This document shows, in pieces, positions 1-8,135 of a stretch of 64,000 nt of DNA. Position 1 is the stretch's first letter; each line of letters begins with the position of its first letter. The translations under genes and the position numbers were made by a program. The DNA is taken from positions 124,001-188,000 of the forward strand of contig CAYUVH010000006.1 of assembly GCA_964448135.1 (NCBI GenBank). The letters run 5' to 3'. The notes beneath the pieces were generated by a model. It saw only the letters and a list, made by a program, of their open reading frames with translations, made no database searches and was not told the origin of the DNA. The DNA comes from CAYUVH01 sp964448135. GTDB taxonomy: Bacteria; Verrucomicrobiota; Verrucomicrobiia; Limisphaerales; UBA8199.

Positions 1-2532
1 GACACGCTCGGCGTCTGGGCTGAGCGCTAATCGGCTTACGGGTCCGCTGTGCCCATGAAGAGTGGTGAGAATTGTACCGGTCATTGAGTCTCGAATTTTG
101 ACCGTATCCTCCAGTACAGAAGTAACGATTTCTTCCCGTCTACCTAAACTCACAGCAGACGTGTCCTTTCCAATATGGATCGCCGACGGCAGTGGATATA
201 ACCAGTCATTCAGCATCACCACAGCCATTTCGGCGGTGATGTGGTTGGACGGATCGTAGCGAGTTGCCCTCGCAAGATGTGCCAAAGCCTCCGGCCCCCG
301 CCCTTGGCCAAACAAGTCTTGCGCAATGAGGCGGTCCGATTGCGCAGCTTCCCTAAGCTGCATTAGGCGTTTCACACTCTCATTTGTGGCCAACGCCGTC
401 TGTTTCTCCGCCTTTCCTTTTAGTGTCCATACCCAAAATCCTGCAACAACTGCCATTGCTAACAGTGTAGCCAACATCGCGGTAACCTGCGTGCGCCGTC
501 TTTGTCGCCTTTCCTGATTTTTATGAGCGATGCGCACGCAGTCGTTGATGAAAGCGACTTGTTCATTTGTGAAACCTTTGGGAGAAGTCCTGAGTTGAAG
601 ACTGGCTGATTCAAGCAACGGATCACCTTCAAGTAACCGGCTTCCCTCGTTCATCCGCGCAACCACACGAGCTCGGATTCGCAAAAACTCGCGGTTAGCC
701 TTGATCCAATCGACCGCCAGCTTCCAGGCACGCAGCAACGCTTCGTGAGCAACGGCAACTGTTCCAACACCATCAGGGCTTAAGCCCGTGCTAAAAAATC
801 TTTCACTTATAAACGCGTCAACCAATTGTCGCGCATCGCTTTTCGCGGGAAATGTTTTGTCCAGCGGAACACGTTGCCGAACGACGCTCTCCTTTTCATC
901 CCCGACTACATTCACGAGCGCGCGCAGCACTTCAGGCAATTGATCTCGGACTGTCTTCGGCAATTCGGTAAATACGTCGTTGACACGTTTGGCTAACGCT
1001 CCTTCAACTCCATTAAGCGTCTTGTAGGCATCAAAGGTCAACTGATTCTTCGCATCGCGCAGCACGAATAGTTCTCGCAGGACATACGACAACAAAGGCA
1101 ACAATTCTCCCTGGCCGGTCGCGCCAGCGAGAATACGATCAGACAGCAACTTGCCATCTACTATTTGAAAACTTAAACCAGCCAATCTTGCCGGACATTC
1201 AATCAGCCGGCGCATGGCATCGGCTTGGGGTGGCAGTAAGTCTATTTGCCCGCCTCCCTCTTTCATCTTCATGAGGACAGGGAGACTTTGGCACTGCTGA
1301 TAAAAGTCGCTGCGGACCGTCGCTATTACCCAAATTACGCCGCTGCGCGCAAAACAATCTAGTGCCGCGACAAAGTGCCCTCGATCTTTATCATCAACAT
1401 TCTTGCCTGTAAAAAGCTCTTCCAACTGATCAACGAGGAGGATCAACCTTACGGCTCCCGCTTTGCCTTGCCCTGCGCGAGTAAGAGCGGGTCTAATGCT
1501 TTGAGCCAAAGTCAGATTTGGATTGTCCGATAATCCATTCGCCAGTACTGCGACCGAATCCGCTGCCACCTTTAGTTCCGGTAGAACTGCTGCCGAGCAT
1601 AAGAGCTCAGCCAATCCGCTACACAAACCGGTTTTGAATTCCGACGGGCTGCAGACTGCGTGTCGCCAGCTGCTGACGAGGCCATCAATTTCATGGTCGA
1701 CGACCGCCGGGACGACGCCGGCACGCGCAAGTGAGGATTTGCCACTGCCGCTCGCACCAGAGATCAAAACAAAAGCGCAACCTTCCCGCGCCTTCTTCTG
1801 TAGAGCGCGGCGTACTTCCAACACCTCATCTTCACGTCCAAAAAAGACAGGACTATGTTCGAACTCAAACGCTTTTAGCCCACGGAACGGAGAACCCTTC
1901 CTTTCGATATCCCACGCTGGATTGGCATCAAAACCCTGGGCCAACGCATCGAGAATATCCTGCAAATGCACTCGCAGCTTCTGGGAGAAGCTTCCGGGAT
2001 TATCAAAGTTGTGAATAGCACGAGCGTTGGAGCCGTCGGCCGCGTTTTGGAATGTCTCTTGAATGAAAGCTTCCAGCAGCATTTTCTGCGCAATCAAGTC
2101 GGCTTGTTCATCCGTTGTTCGTCCGCGAAGCCGCTCGTCAAAACTGGCGCTGTCCTGTCGCCTATAAACCAGAACTTTTGGGCCGATTTGACTTAGACGC
2201 TGTGCTGCTACCATCAGATCCAACTCACGTTCGGTGCCAGAGCGATAAACGGAGCCGTCTGCTTTCCGAATCGAATGTCCCAAAGGTGAACCTAATCGGG
2301 ACCAAAGAATGAAAATAGCGACGTGGATTCCTCCATTATTAGAGAGTACCAGATCGATGCCCTGCTGAAATGACATATTGGCGTGTAAAGGCAAATCCTC
2401 CCACAGGACACTCTTGAGATCAAACTGCCCAGCATATCGCCGCCGAAGCTGCTCTACTACCTGACGCGCTCGCTCCCTTTCTTCGCCAACATCGCCGGGG
2501 GAGGAAATGAATATGTGGAGCGTATTCGTCAT
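1..2532 (-). CDS. DUF4062 - nSTAND1 NTPase - WD40-type protein, 3' end cut by window
   Basis: A single frame stays open from an ATG at 2532 to base 1, giving at least 844 residues with no stop in the window. The N-terminus (HIFISSPGDVGEER) is the DUF4062 signature. From about residue 220 there is a nSTAND1 NTPase: an FFGRE-type box, a Walker A motif GASGSGKSS (residues 259-267, Lys265) and a Walker B motif LILLVDQLEELF. A single hydrophobic segment (about residues 677-697, near bases 440-500) follows an Arg-rich stretch. The last visible residues (LHGHSGPVSRLALSPD) look like the first WD40 blade. In the family, STAND ATPases sense a trigger through C-terminal repeats and release an N-terminal effector. 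A defence or signalling role at the membrane is inferred. It is transcribed away from the TIR/patatin locus and separated from it by an IS remnant. Confidence 0.85.
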   Translation of the reverse strand, partial: MTNTLHIFISSPGDVGEERERARQVVEQLRRRYAGQFDLKSVLWEDLPLHANMSFQQGIDLVLSNNGGIHVAIFILWSRLGSPLGHSIRKADGSVYRSGTERELDLMVAAQRLSQIGPKVLVYRRQDSASFDERLRGRTTDEQADLIAQKMLLEAFIQETFQNAADGSNARAIHNFDNPGSFSQKLRVHLQDILDALAQGFDANPAWDIERKGSPFRGLKAFEFEHSPVFFGREDEVLEVRRALQKKAREGCAFVLISGASGSGKSSLARAGVVPAVVDHEIDGLVSSWRHAVCSPSEFKTGLCSGLAELLCSAAVLPELKVAADSVAVLANGLSDNPNLTLAQSIRPALTRAGQGKAGAVRLILLVDQLEELFTGKNVDDKDRGHFVAALDCFARSGVIWVIATVRSDFYQQCQSLPVLMKMKEGGGQIDLLPPQADAMRRLIECPARLAGLSFQIVDGKLLSDRILAGATGQGELLPLLSYVLRELFVLRDAKNQLTFDAYKTLNGVEGALAKRVNDVFTELPKTVRDQLPEVLRALVNVVGDEKESVVRQRVPLDKTFPAKSDARQLVDAFISERFFSTGLSPDGVGTVAVAHEALLRAWKLAVDWIKANREFLRIRARVVARMNEGSRLLEGDPLLESASLQLRTSPKGFTNEQVAFINDCVRIAHKNQERRQRRRTQVTAMLATLLAMAVVAGFWVWTLKGKAEKQTALATNESVKRLMQLREAAQSDRLIAQDLFGQGRGPEALAHLARATRYDPSNHITAEMAVVMLNDWLYPLPSAIHIGKDTSAVSLGRREEIVTSVLEDTVKIRDSMTGTILTTLHGHSGPVSRLALSPDAERV

Positions 2533-2699
2533 TCAATATGGTCAGTCTGCCTGATCATCCATAGATTCGTTGAAAGCCATCAAGGTCAGACTTAAGATTG
2601 ATTGGCTTGCACATGTTATGCCGTGCGTGATTGAGGCGTTTGTAGCGGAAGGCTTCCTGATTGGCAAGGTTTAAGACCGACATAGCAAATCTCCGCTCG

Positions 2700-3090
2700 C
2701 ACCACACAACAACGTTTCCGTGTAGAGTTGGGATTCAGGGCCCTTCGGGCGCGTTTGCTCCCCGTACCTTTGAGCTACCGGTAGTAACCGCTGCGCGACA
2801 CCTCGAAGGCCCTGGCCAGTTCCTGAAGAGGAAAATCGGAGGTGATGTTGTTCATAAGGGCGTGTCGTTCGGCAGCGGGTCTTGGGAAACGATGCCCAGC
2901 GCTTTTTTTAGGACTTCATTGCGGCGATTGACAATCTGGAGCTCCCGCTGTGCCAGGCGAAACTCCTGTGCCAATTGCTGGGCGCTGATTTTCTTGCCGT
3001 CGGTTTCGATGGGCTGGGTTTTGGCCACATGCCGGTCGCGCCAACTGCGCAGGGTTACATCGCAGACTCCCAGTCCTTCAAACTTATTAT
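2700..3090 (-). pseudogene. IS3-family transposase remnant (orfA tail and orfB head)
   Basis: Read on the minus strand, about 3080-2852 encodes an OrfA-like tail (TLRSWRDRHVAKTQPIE, then EFRLAQRELQIVNRRNEVLKK). It ends in TGA within ATGA, the overlap at which the OrfB-like frame starts (ATG at 2855). OrfB begins with LARAFEVSRSGYYR, the usual IS3 OrfB start, and then hits TAG at 2777-2775, where the family normally has Trp. No DDE core is visible downstream. No terminal inverted repeats were identified. It is a dead fragment in the 783-base gap between the nSTAND gene and the TIR operon. Confidence 0.6.
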
Positions 3091-3315
3091 CGGCTCAGCA
3101 GAGGTGGTGCGTTATTGGTCCGGCTGGATGACGCTGGCGCTTGGAGAATTAGTGTCGCCAAAGAGTTGACGCCCGCTGGAATTCACGTGGACATGAACAG
3201 GAGGCTTTGAGTCTCCTATGCCCGGTGAAGTTCAAGTTTGGCGCTGCGGAATCTAGGGCTTGACGAAAGTGACAAGAGGGCCAAACATCGCCACATAATC
3301 TTAATGGAAGGGCGC

Positions 3316-4002
3316 ATGAGAATCTTTGTCGGCTATGGCTTTAACGGACGAGACAGATGGATCAACGACATGGTCTTCCCGCTTATTGAGGCCTTTGGCG
3401 ATAGCGTTGTCACTGGCGAGGCAATGTTTGGAGAGGTGATATCGGACGAGGTCAAGAATCAGATTCGGCGTTCGAACGCTTGCATTGGTTTTCTAACACG
3501 CCGTTCGGACGGTGCTCCCGGGGAAACGCACATGTGGGTCATTCAGGAGCTCGCGGTCGCGTTGGCTTCTGGATTGCGCGTCGTCGAGATCCGCGAGACA
3601 GGAGTCAGTAATCAAGCAGGCATGCTTGGGGACCGGTCGCGCATCACGTACGATGAAGCCCGGCGCGACGAATGTCTCGTTTCACTTGTCAAAACGCTGG
3701 GCAACTGGCACAAGGAAATTGACGTTCAACTTCAATTATTGCCGGAGGAATACGCCCAGGAATTATTTCCGCTACATCGCAAGCAGGATTTGCGATGCAC
3801 CTATCGGCTACGCGTGGACGGAGAGGCGGGGCCAGAGATCCAATCCCGGATCGAACCGATTGGGCAGGGATTATTTGTCGGGGCGAAAAACGTTCCTCGG
3901 CAAGCATTGGTGCAAGTGCGGATCGAGTACCAGGGTAAGAATTGGACCTCCGCTTTTGAAAGCGTCGACTCGATCGCGATTCGTTTGCAAAAGGAATTTT
4001 GA
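3316..4002 (+). CDS. TIR-like Rossmannoid protein, first gene of conflict operon
   Basis: This protein of about 228 residues begins MRIFVGYGFNGRDRW. The frame is open from 3238, but the ATG at 3316 is preferred because GGAAGGG lies just upstream (3306-3312) and the TIR-like fold starts at once. Beta strand RIFVGYGF, the segment VKNQIRRSNACIGFLTRR and the helix WVIQELAVALASG follow the TIR layout, with Glu of WVIQEL in the position of the NADase catalytic Glu. The C-terminal 80 residues (from about DLRCTYRLRV) look like a separate small beta domain that I do not recognise. The downstream pYEATS gene follows after 15 bases, so the two are surely co-transcribed. NAD cleavage or nucleotide binding is inferred from family membership. 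Confidence 0.7.
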   Translation: MRIFVGYGFNGRDRWINDMVFPLIEAFGDSVVTGEAMFGEVISDEVKNQIRRSNACIGFLTRRSDGAPGETHMWVIQELAVALASGLRVVEIRETGVSNQAGMLGDRSRITYDEARRDECLVSLVKTLGNWHKEIDVQLQLLPEEYAQELFPLHRKQDLRCTYRLRVDGEAGPEIQSRIEPIGQGLFVGAKNVPRQALVQVRIEYQGKNWTSAFESVDSIAIRLQKEF

Positions 4003-4017
4003 ATCGGAGGGATGGGT

Positions 4018-4314
4018 ATGAAAATAGCGCAGGATTTCAATTATCAAGGTGATGACTGGTGGAAATGGTGGATCTGGATCGATGCCTCGGACGCCGAACT
4101 GAGCCAGATTGATCACGTAGTCTACAATCTTCATTCGACCTTTCCCGACCCGGTGCGCACCGTGAAAGATCGCAGCAGCAAGTTCATGTTGAAGACCGGA
4201 GGGTGGGGGGTGTTTCGCATTTACGCAGACGTATTTCCAGAGGAGGGGCCGCCCAAGAGACTGATTCATGATCTGGTGCTGCGCTATCCAAACGGCACAC
4301 CCACCACGGCATGA
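4018..4314 (+). CDS. Stand-alone prokaryotic YEATS (pYEATS) domain protein
   Basis: This 98-residue protein is essentially one domain. The pattern KWWIWIDAS ... HVVYNLHSTFPDPVR ... FMLKTGGWGVFRIYADV matches the YEATS immunoglobulin fold: an early Trp-rich strand, the V-x-Y-x-LHPTF-type motif and the GWG-F core. In eukaryotes YEATS domains read acylated lysines; prokaryotic versions are found in predicted conflict systems, where their ligand is unknown. The start at 4018 is chosen over 4012 because GGAGG at 4006-4010 is better spaced from it. It sits 15 bases after the TIR-like gene and 73 bases before the TIR gene, between two likely effectors. A sensor or adaptor role is inferred. Confidence 0.75.
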   Translation: MKIAQDFNYQGDDWWKWWIWIDASDAELSQIDHVVYNLHSTFPDPVRTVKDRSSKFMLKTGGWGVFRIYADVFPEEGPPKRLIHDLVLRYPNGTPTTA

Positions 4315-4350
4315 ACTTATAGCGGATCAATCCAACAGGGGAATAAGCAC

Positions 4351-4431
4351 ATGATCGATCGATTTATCGCCAACCATAAGGCAAACCATGCGACACGGTC
4401 TAAACGTCATCATACAATTTCAATTGCCTGA
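4351..4431 (+). other. Possible 26-codon leader ORF overlapping the TIR gene start
   Basis: A strong Shine-Dalgarno sequence (AGGGG, 4337-4341) precedes an ATG at 4351. That frame encodes only 26 residues (MIDRFIANHK and onward) and stops at 4429-4431, inside the TIR gene that starts at 4388 in another frame without a clear SD. It may be a leader peptide giving translational coupling, or a trace of a frameshifted true start. Nothing else supports it. Confidence 0.3.
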
Positions 4432-5671
4432 CGGCACTTATCGTTGTCGTGGCTTCGTGGGGCCGAGCTTCGCGACTCCGGCACTGGTTGTCATTCTCAC
4501 CGAGGGGCAAGGGACACAAGCAGCGCAAACCATTGAACGAGAACTTGTCGCTGCCGTAAGTTCGCTTTCTGGTCAGCCTGAACACCTGAACATGCCGTGT
4601 CTTGGATTCATAGCACAGTCTCTGGATTGTCACGCCCACGAGGTCAAGTCATGTTACAAACTGCTGGTGATTGTCGGCGATCAGCACACGTCGATTTCGT
4701 GCAGCGGACTAATCGACGATTGGAACACAAAGCGACAATCGGACGATAGCTATCGGATTCTTGCTGTGTTTCCTTCGGGTAGTGATGTCAGTCGGCTGTT
4801 GCCGGCGGCGTTAGCCGATTTGAACGTCTGTTTTTATCAAGACGTCAAACAACACGTTATTCCGTGCGTTCTTGCCCGGTCCGGAATTACGCCCGACGAT
4901 TATCGAGTATTTATCAGTTACAAGCGCGATGAGACGTCGGCTTTGGCGGACCAGCTTTTCGAGGTGTTGTCCGCGGCGGGATTCGATGTCTTTTTGGATC
5001 GTCATTGTCTTCCTGCCGGCGTGTCCTTCCAACAATACCTCTCGCAGGAACTGGTGGATAAATCGATGCTCGTTTTGTTGGAATCGGCGGGCGTGGTCGC
5101 TTCCGATTGGGTGAAATGGGAGATCGATTTAGCGAAACAATCCAAGATGGGATTGCTGGCCCTGCATCCGACCGGCGCATCGGCGCATCCGGACATTGAT
5201 CCGCCTCGGCGCCGCGATGTGAATGCTCCTGATCCTCAGGACCCAAAACGGATAACGGATGCTTTAGCGCAACAGGTTGTCCTGTGGGTTCGGGAATTTC
5301 ACAACACCGCGCTGCACAAGCGCAGGAATGAACTTCGGCAGAATTTGATAGTCGAAGCGGAAAATCGGGGCGTGTCTGTGGATTCATCAGCGCCCCAGGG
5401 TTACATCAAATTTCAAAGTGGCGGTGCGCCGACACGGGAGTATCGCGTGTGGCTCACCTCGCGCCCATTGCAATTCGATGATTTTCATTATACGGACACC
5501 GAATGTGTCGCGAATTCATCCGCCGTCGGCTTGGTGATGTCCCCAATGCCGCACGTCATCAACTTGCGGCAGCAGAAGATTGAATGGCTGGCTAGGCGCT
5601 CGGGAATTCGCTTCTCTGACGAAGGCCAACTCATATATACGGTCGCAAAAATCGCTGCGGGAACTCTATGA
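4388..5671 (+). CDS. TIR domain protein with extra N- and C-terminal domains
   Basis: This is a 427-residue protein. A canonical TIR domain lies near residues 175-290: YRVFISYKRDE (strand A and box 1), VFLDRHCLPAG (BB loop region) and WVKWEIDLA, whose Glu aligns with the catalytic Glu of NADase TIRs. The N-terminal 170 residues (with LVVILTEGQG and YKLLVIVGD) may be a second alpha/beta fold; the C-terminal 120 residues are not recognised. The stop overlaps the next gene by 4 bases (ATGA). The likely role is an NAD-consuming or cyclic-nucleotide-producing effector in the conflict operon. The start is uncertain because no SD precedes 4388 (see the leader ORF at 4351). Confidence 0.8.
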   Translation: MRHGLNVIIQFQLPDGTYRCRGFVGPSFATPALVVILTEGQGTQAAQTIERELVAAVSSLSGQPEHLNMPCLGFIAQSLDCHAHEVKSCYKLLVIVGDQHTSISCSGLIDDWNTKRQSDDSYRILAVFPSGSDVSRLLPAALADLNVCFYQDVKQHVIPCVLARSGITPDDYRVFISYKRDETSALADQLFEVLSAAGFDVFLDRHCLPAGVSFQQYLSQELVDKSMLVLLESAGVVASDWVKWEIDLAKQSKMGLLALHPTGASAHPDIDPPRRRDVNAPDPQDPKRITDALAQQVVLWVREFHNTALHKRRNELRQNLIVEAENRGVSVDSSAPQGYIKFQSGGAPTREYRVWLTSRPLQFDDFHYTDTECVANSSAVGLVMSPMPHVINLRQQKIEWLARRSGIRFSDEGQLIYTVAKIAAGTL

Positions 5672-6363
5672 AGCGAATTCTCCTCCTGGTGGATCTGCCA
5701 TCGACTGACAGCAAATCGTCGCTCCCAAATGCCTGGGAAGAGATTGAGGATGCGGTTATGGCTTTGGGTGCTGCGGCAGCTTCCTGTAGGGCGCAACTGG
5801 TGTGTCCGGCTCATCGGACCCTTGCTCCGTTATTGGCGCTGACGGCGCACGCGTATTCGTCGCCGGAAACTGCCGAGAGCAAAAAGTTGGAAAGGCCCGA
5901 AGCGAGCGTTCTTTTTTACCCTTTGGCGGGGGACGAATTTGGGTTCAAGCCTGAATCGTTGTCTGGACTTCCTGGAGTGGCTTTGCTCTCCGGGGAATTT
6001 GAATTGGTTCTGGAAAGCACTGACCCAGAAGGAGCGGTCAGCATTGGTGGCGGCTCCCGTACGATTAAGGAATTGGAGAGCTATTTAAGTTGGCGCAGAC
6101 AACGGGAAAGGCCGCCGAACGTCTTTATTCTGGGAATGACCGGCGGAACCGCGCAATTACTGGAAGCGGAAACATTTCCAGGACGCCATTTCGGGAACGA
6201 GTTGGTGTCCAAGTTTCAACACCTATTTAACGAACACCAAAGAAAGAACCGGTCGACAGCCAGTGGGGACGAGAAAGAAAGGTTTTACGTGCCGTACGCG
6301 GTCATTGCCCAAATGATCGTTTACGAAATCCTGAATGGAAAACCGTGGCAACGACGGGAGTAG
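5668..6363 (+). CDS. SLOG-like Rossmann protein of the TIR operon
   Basis: This is a 231-residue protein whose ATG overlaps the TIR gene stop (ATGA), showing translational coupling. It starts with a hydrophobic strand (KRILLLVDLPSTD). It then carries VALLSGEFELVL and AVSIGGGSRTIKELESYL, reminiscent of the GGG-x-GT-x-E phosphate-binding loop of SLOG/LOG nucleotide-binding folds, followed by NVFILGMTGGTAQLLE. The SLOG reading is tentative because the motif order is not perfect. SLOG domains in conflict systems bind or process NAD-like nucleotides, so a sensor or effector partner for the coupled TIR protein is plausible. No signal peptide or membrane segment is seen. Confidence 0.5.
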   Translation: MKRILLLVDLPSTDSKSSLPNAWEEIEDAVMALGAAAASCRAQLVCPAHRTLAPLLALTAHAYSSPETAESKKLERPEASVLFYPLAGDEFGFKPESLSGLPGVALLSGEFELVLESTDPEGAVSIGGGSRTIKELESYLSWRRQRERPPNVFILGMTGGTAQLLEAETFPGRHFGNELVSKFQHLFNEHQRKNRSTASGDEKERFYVPYAVIAQMIVYEILNGKPWQRRE

Positions 6364-6383
6364 CTTCGTTGAATAATGTTCCC

Positions 6384-6680
6384 ATGAGCGACACCAACCC
6401 ACCACCTCCCAGCTTCGAAGAATGTCAGGTGATGATCAAAGATCACAACAAGTATCTCGAATTTGGGAACGCGCGCGCAAGCTGTTCGACACGAATCCAC
6501 CACAACGCTTGGCACAGCTCCAAAGTATCAAACTTGAGCAGCAACGCGAACTCTGCACTTACAAGGATGAAGAGTTACTTCCGGCCGCAAGGTTCTGTGC
6601 TCTTCTTCCGCTTGCTCTCTGAGACATTTGTTAAGGAACGAATTGTGAGAAGAGTCTTAATCATGTGGAACAACAAATGA
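6384..6680 (+). pseudogene. Small frameshifted gene between the SLOG-like and TIR genes
   Basis: From ATG 6384 the frame encodes MSDTNPPPPSFEECQVMIKD and so on. Around base 6465 the more protein-like reading moves to the next frame (WERARKLFDTNPPQRL, then LEQQRELCTYKDEELLPA), and near 6620 it moves back (SETFVKERIVRRVLIM). The pieces join into a helical protein of about 95 residues only if two frameshifts are allowed. It is either a decayed accessory gene or an assembly error; I recognise no family. It fills the 327-base gap between neighbours. Confidence 0.35.
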
Positions 6681-6690
6681 AAGGGTAACT

Positions 6691-8061
6691 ATGCGAGTTT
6701 TCATTAGTCATAAGGTTCTGGACCGGCAGTTAGTGGAGTATTTTAGAAGCCAGTTATTGCAGCTCGGGCTCAAAGTCGATCAAATTTTCCTGTCAGAAGA
6801 AACGAGGCCGGGGGCGGACTGGAACCAGGAAGTATTGGGCGCGATGCAACAAAGCGACATGCTGGTATTCATTTATACCGACCCCAGCTACGATTGGGAT
6901 TGGTGCCTGTTCGAATGCGGTTATTTCGCCGGATTGGGACCATTAGACGGCCGCCAGAGATCCCTCATTTGTATTAATTCAGGCATCGGACGGCCAAGCC
7001 CTCTCAATTTGTGGCAGGACGTTTCTTCCGAAGGGGCATTTCAACTTTTTTTGGAGGATATTGCGCGGCGAGTGAAATCTCCGTTGGCCGGGCAGCACGT
7101 TGCATTTCTTGATTTTGTGAAACAATTTTGGCTCGCCATTTACCAGCGATTGCCATTGAAGGACCAAGGTCGGTTAGAAGCATTCAAACAGCGCCGGCTC
7201 GTCATCATTGTCCCGCCTGAGGAAATGGAAAAGGTAAAATCCGGCAAGGTGCAAGACTTGAGTGATGCCTTGAAAGTTGAGATCAGCGATGGCTCACGTA
7301 GTATTTTTCCGAACGCTCCTCTGGAGGCCGGATGGAAGCAATTTCTTGCCGCGTTAAGCAATCAGCCGCTTCAACTTGGGTGGATGGATTCCCTCCCGGT
7401 CATGGTTCGCATGCTCAATGGCACGAGAACAGAGAGTCCCATGCTTCCATTGGTAAGAGACGGGTTAACGCAATCCGTCGCATACCGCCCGTCTATCGCC
7501 CAACGAGACGTGTATGGCGACGGCAGCGTTCGTTACACGGTCGTTTTTATCCGGACACCTGATTCAACTGTTTGTTCCAGTGATCCGGTGGACCGAACCT
7601 ACGTCTGGCTCATGTTGGCGAGGAATTTTCGTGAAGCGGTGCTGGATTTATATAAAAGGAAACTGGAGAGTATTCAGATGCCGGAACAACTCAAGTTGTG
7701 GGTTGAGGATCTTCAGGGGCAGACCACTCTAGTCCGAATCGACGCGGTTAGCCGGGGAATGAACATGAACGGCGAGACGGGAGACATAAATTTGTTCTGT
7801 GAAGCAGCCAGGAATACCATGCACAGGTTGCGAAAGAATTGGGAGGAAGGCGAGAACGAGCTTGCTGAATTGCGAATAAGACTCGTCGGTATTCTTGGCG
7901 TTCATAATCCTCCACTTAATTCTCTTCCTGATATGAGGGAAAAGGTCAGGGAGGCGCTAGAGCGCATGATCACCGTCAACACGGAGTTTACCTTGCACGT
8001 CGCAGCTAGTTATCTCGGATATATTACCAAGCCTTCCACATCACTAGCCGGCCCATCCTGA
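6691..8061 (+). CDS. Second TIR domain protein
   Basis: This 456-residue protein has an N-terminal TIR domain (residues 1-140): MRVFISHKVLDRQLV, FLSEETRPGADWNQEV, DMLVFIYTDPSYDWDW and CLFECGYFAGL, with the Glu of FECGYF as the likely catalytic residue. The remaining 300 residues are mostly predicted helix with some strands and may be a sensor or oligomerisation region; no family is recognised. SD AAGGG (6681-6685) precedes the ATG by 5 bases. It is 75 bases upstream of the patatin gene. Its role as an NAD-degrading effector follows from the family; the trigger is unknown. The TIR subtype (WDWCLFECGYF) differs from that of the 4388 gene, so the two are not recent duplicates. Confidence 0.8.
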   Translation: MRVFISHKVLDRQLVEYFRSQLLQLGLKVDQIFLSEETRPGADWNQEVLGAMQQSDMLVFIYTDPSYDWDWCLFECGYFAGLGPLDGRQRSLICINSGIGRPSPLNLWQDVSSEGAFQLFLEDIARRVKSPLAGQHVAFLDFVKQFWLAIYQRLPLKDQGRLEAFKQRRLVIIVPPEEMEKVKSGKVQDLSDALKVEISDGSRSIFPNAPLEAGWKQFLAALSNQPLQLGWMDSLPVMVRMLNGTRTESPMLPLVRDGLTQSVAYRPSIAQRDVYGDGSVRYTVVFIRTPDSTVCSSDPVDRTYVWLMLARNFREAVLDLYKRKLESIQMPEQLKLWVEDLQGQTTLVRIDAVSRGMNMNGETGDINLFCEAARNTMHRLRKNWEEGENELAELRIRLVGILGVHNPPLNSLPDMREKVREALERMITVNTEFTLHVAASYLGYITKPSTSLAGPS

Positions 8062-8135
8062 TGAAAAGGAATCGCATGCGATTTAGGTGGTCCATTTCCA
8101 ACTGAGCTCTAAATTCTTATTAATCAAAACAACAT
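8062..8135 (+). promoter_or_regulatory. 75-base spacer with a palindrome before the patatin gene
   Basis: The spacer contains the perfect palindrome AATCGCATGCGATT (8070-8083) and an AT-rich stretch just before the patatin ATG, which has no obvious SD. It may hold an internal promoter or operator for the patatin/TRAFs pair. This is suggestion only. Confidence 0.2.
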
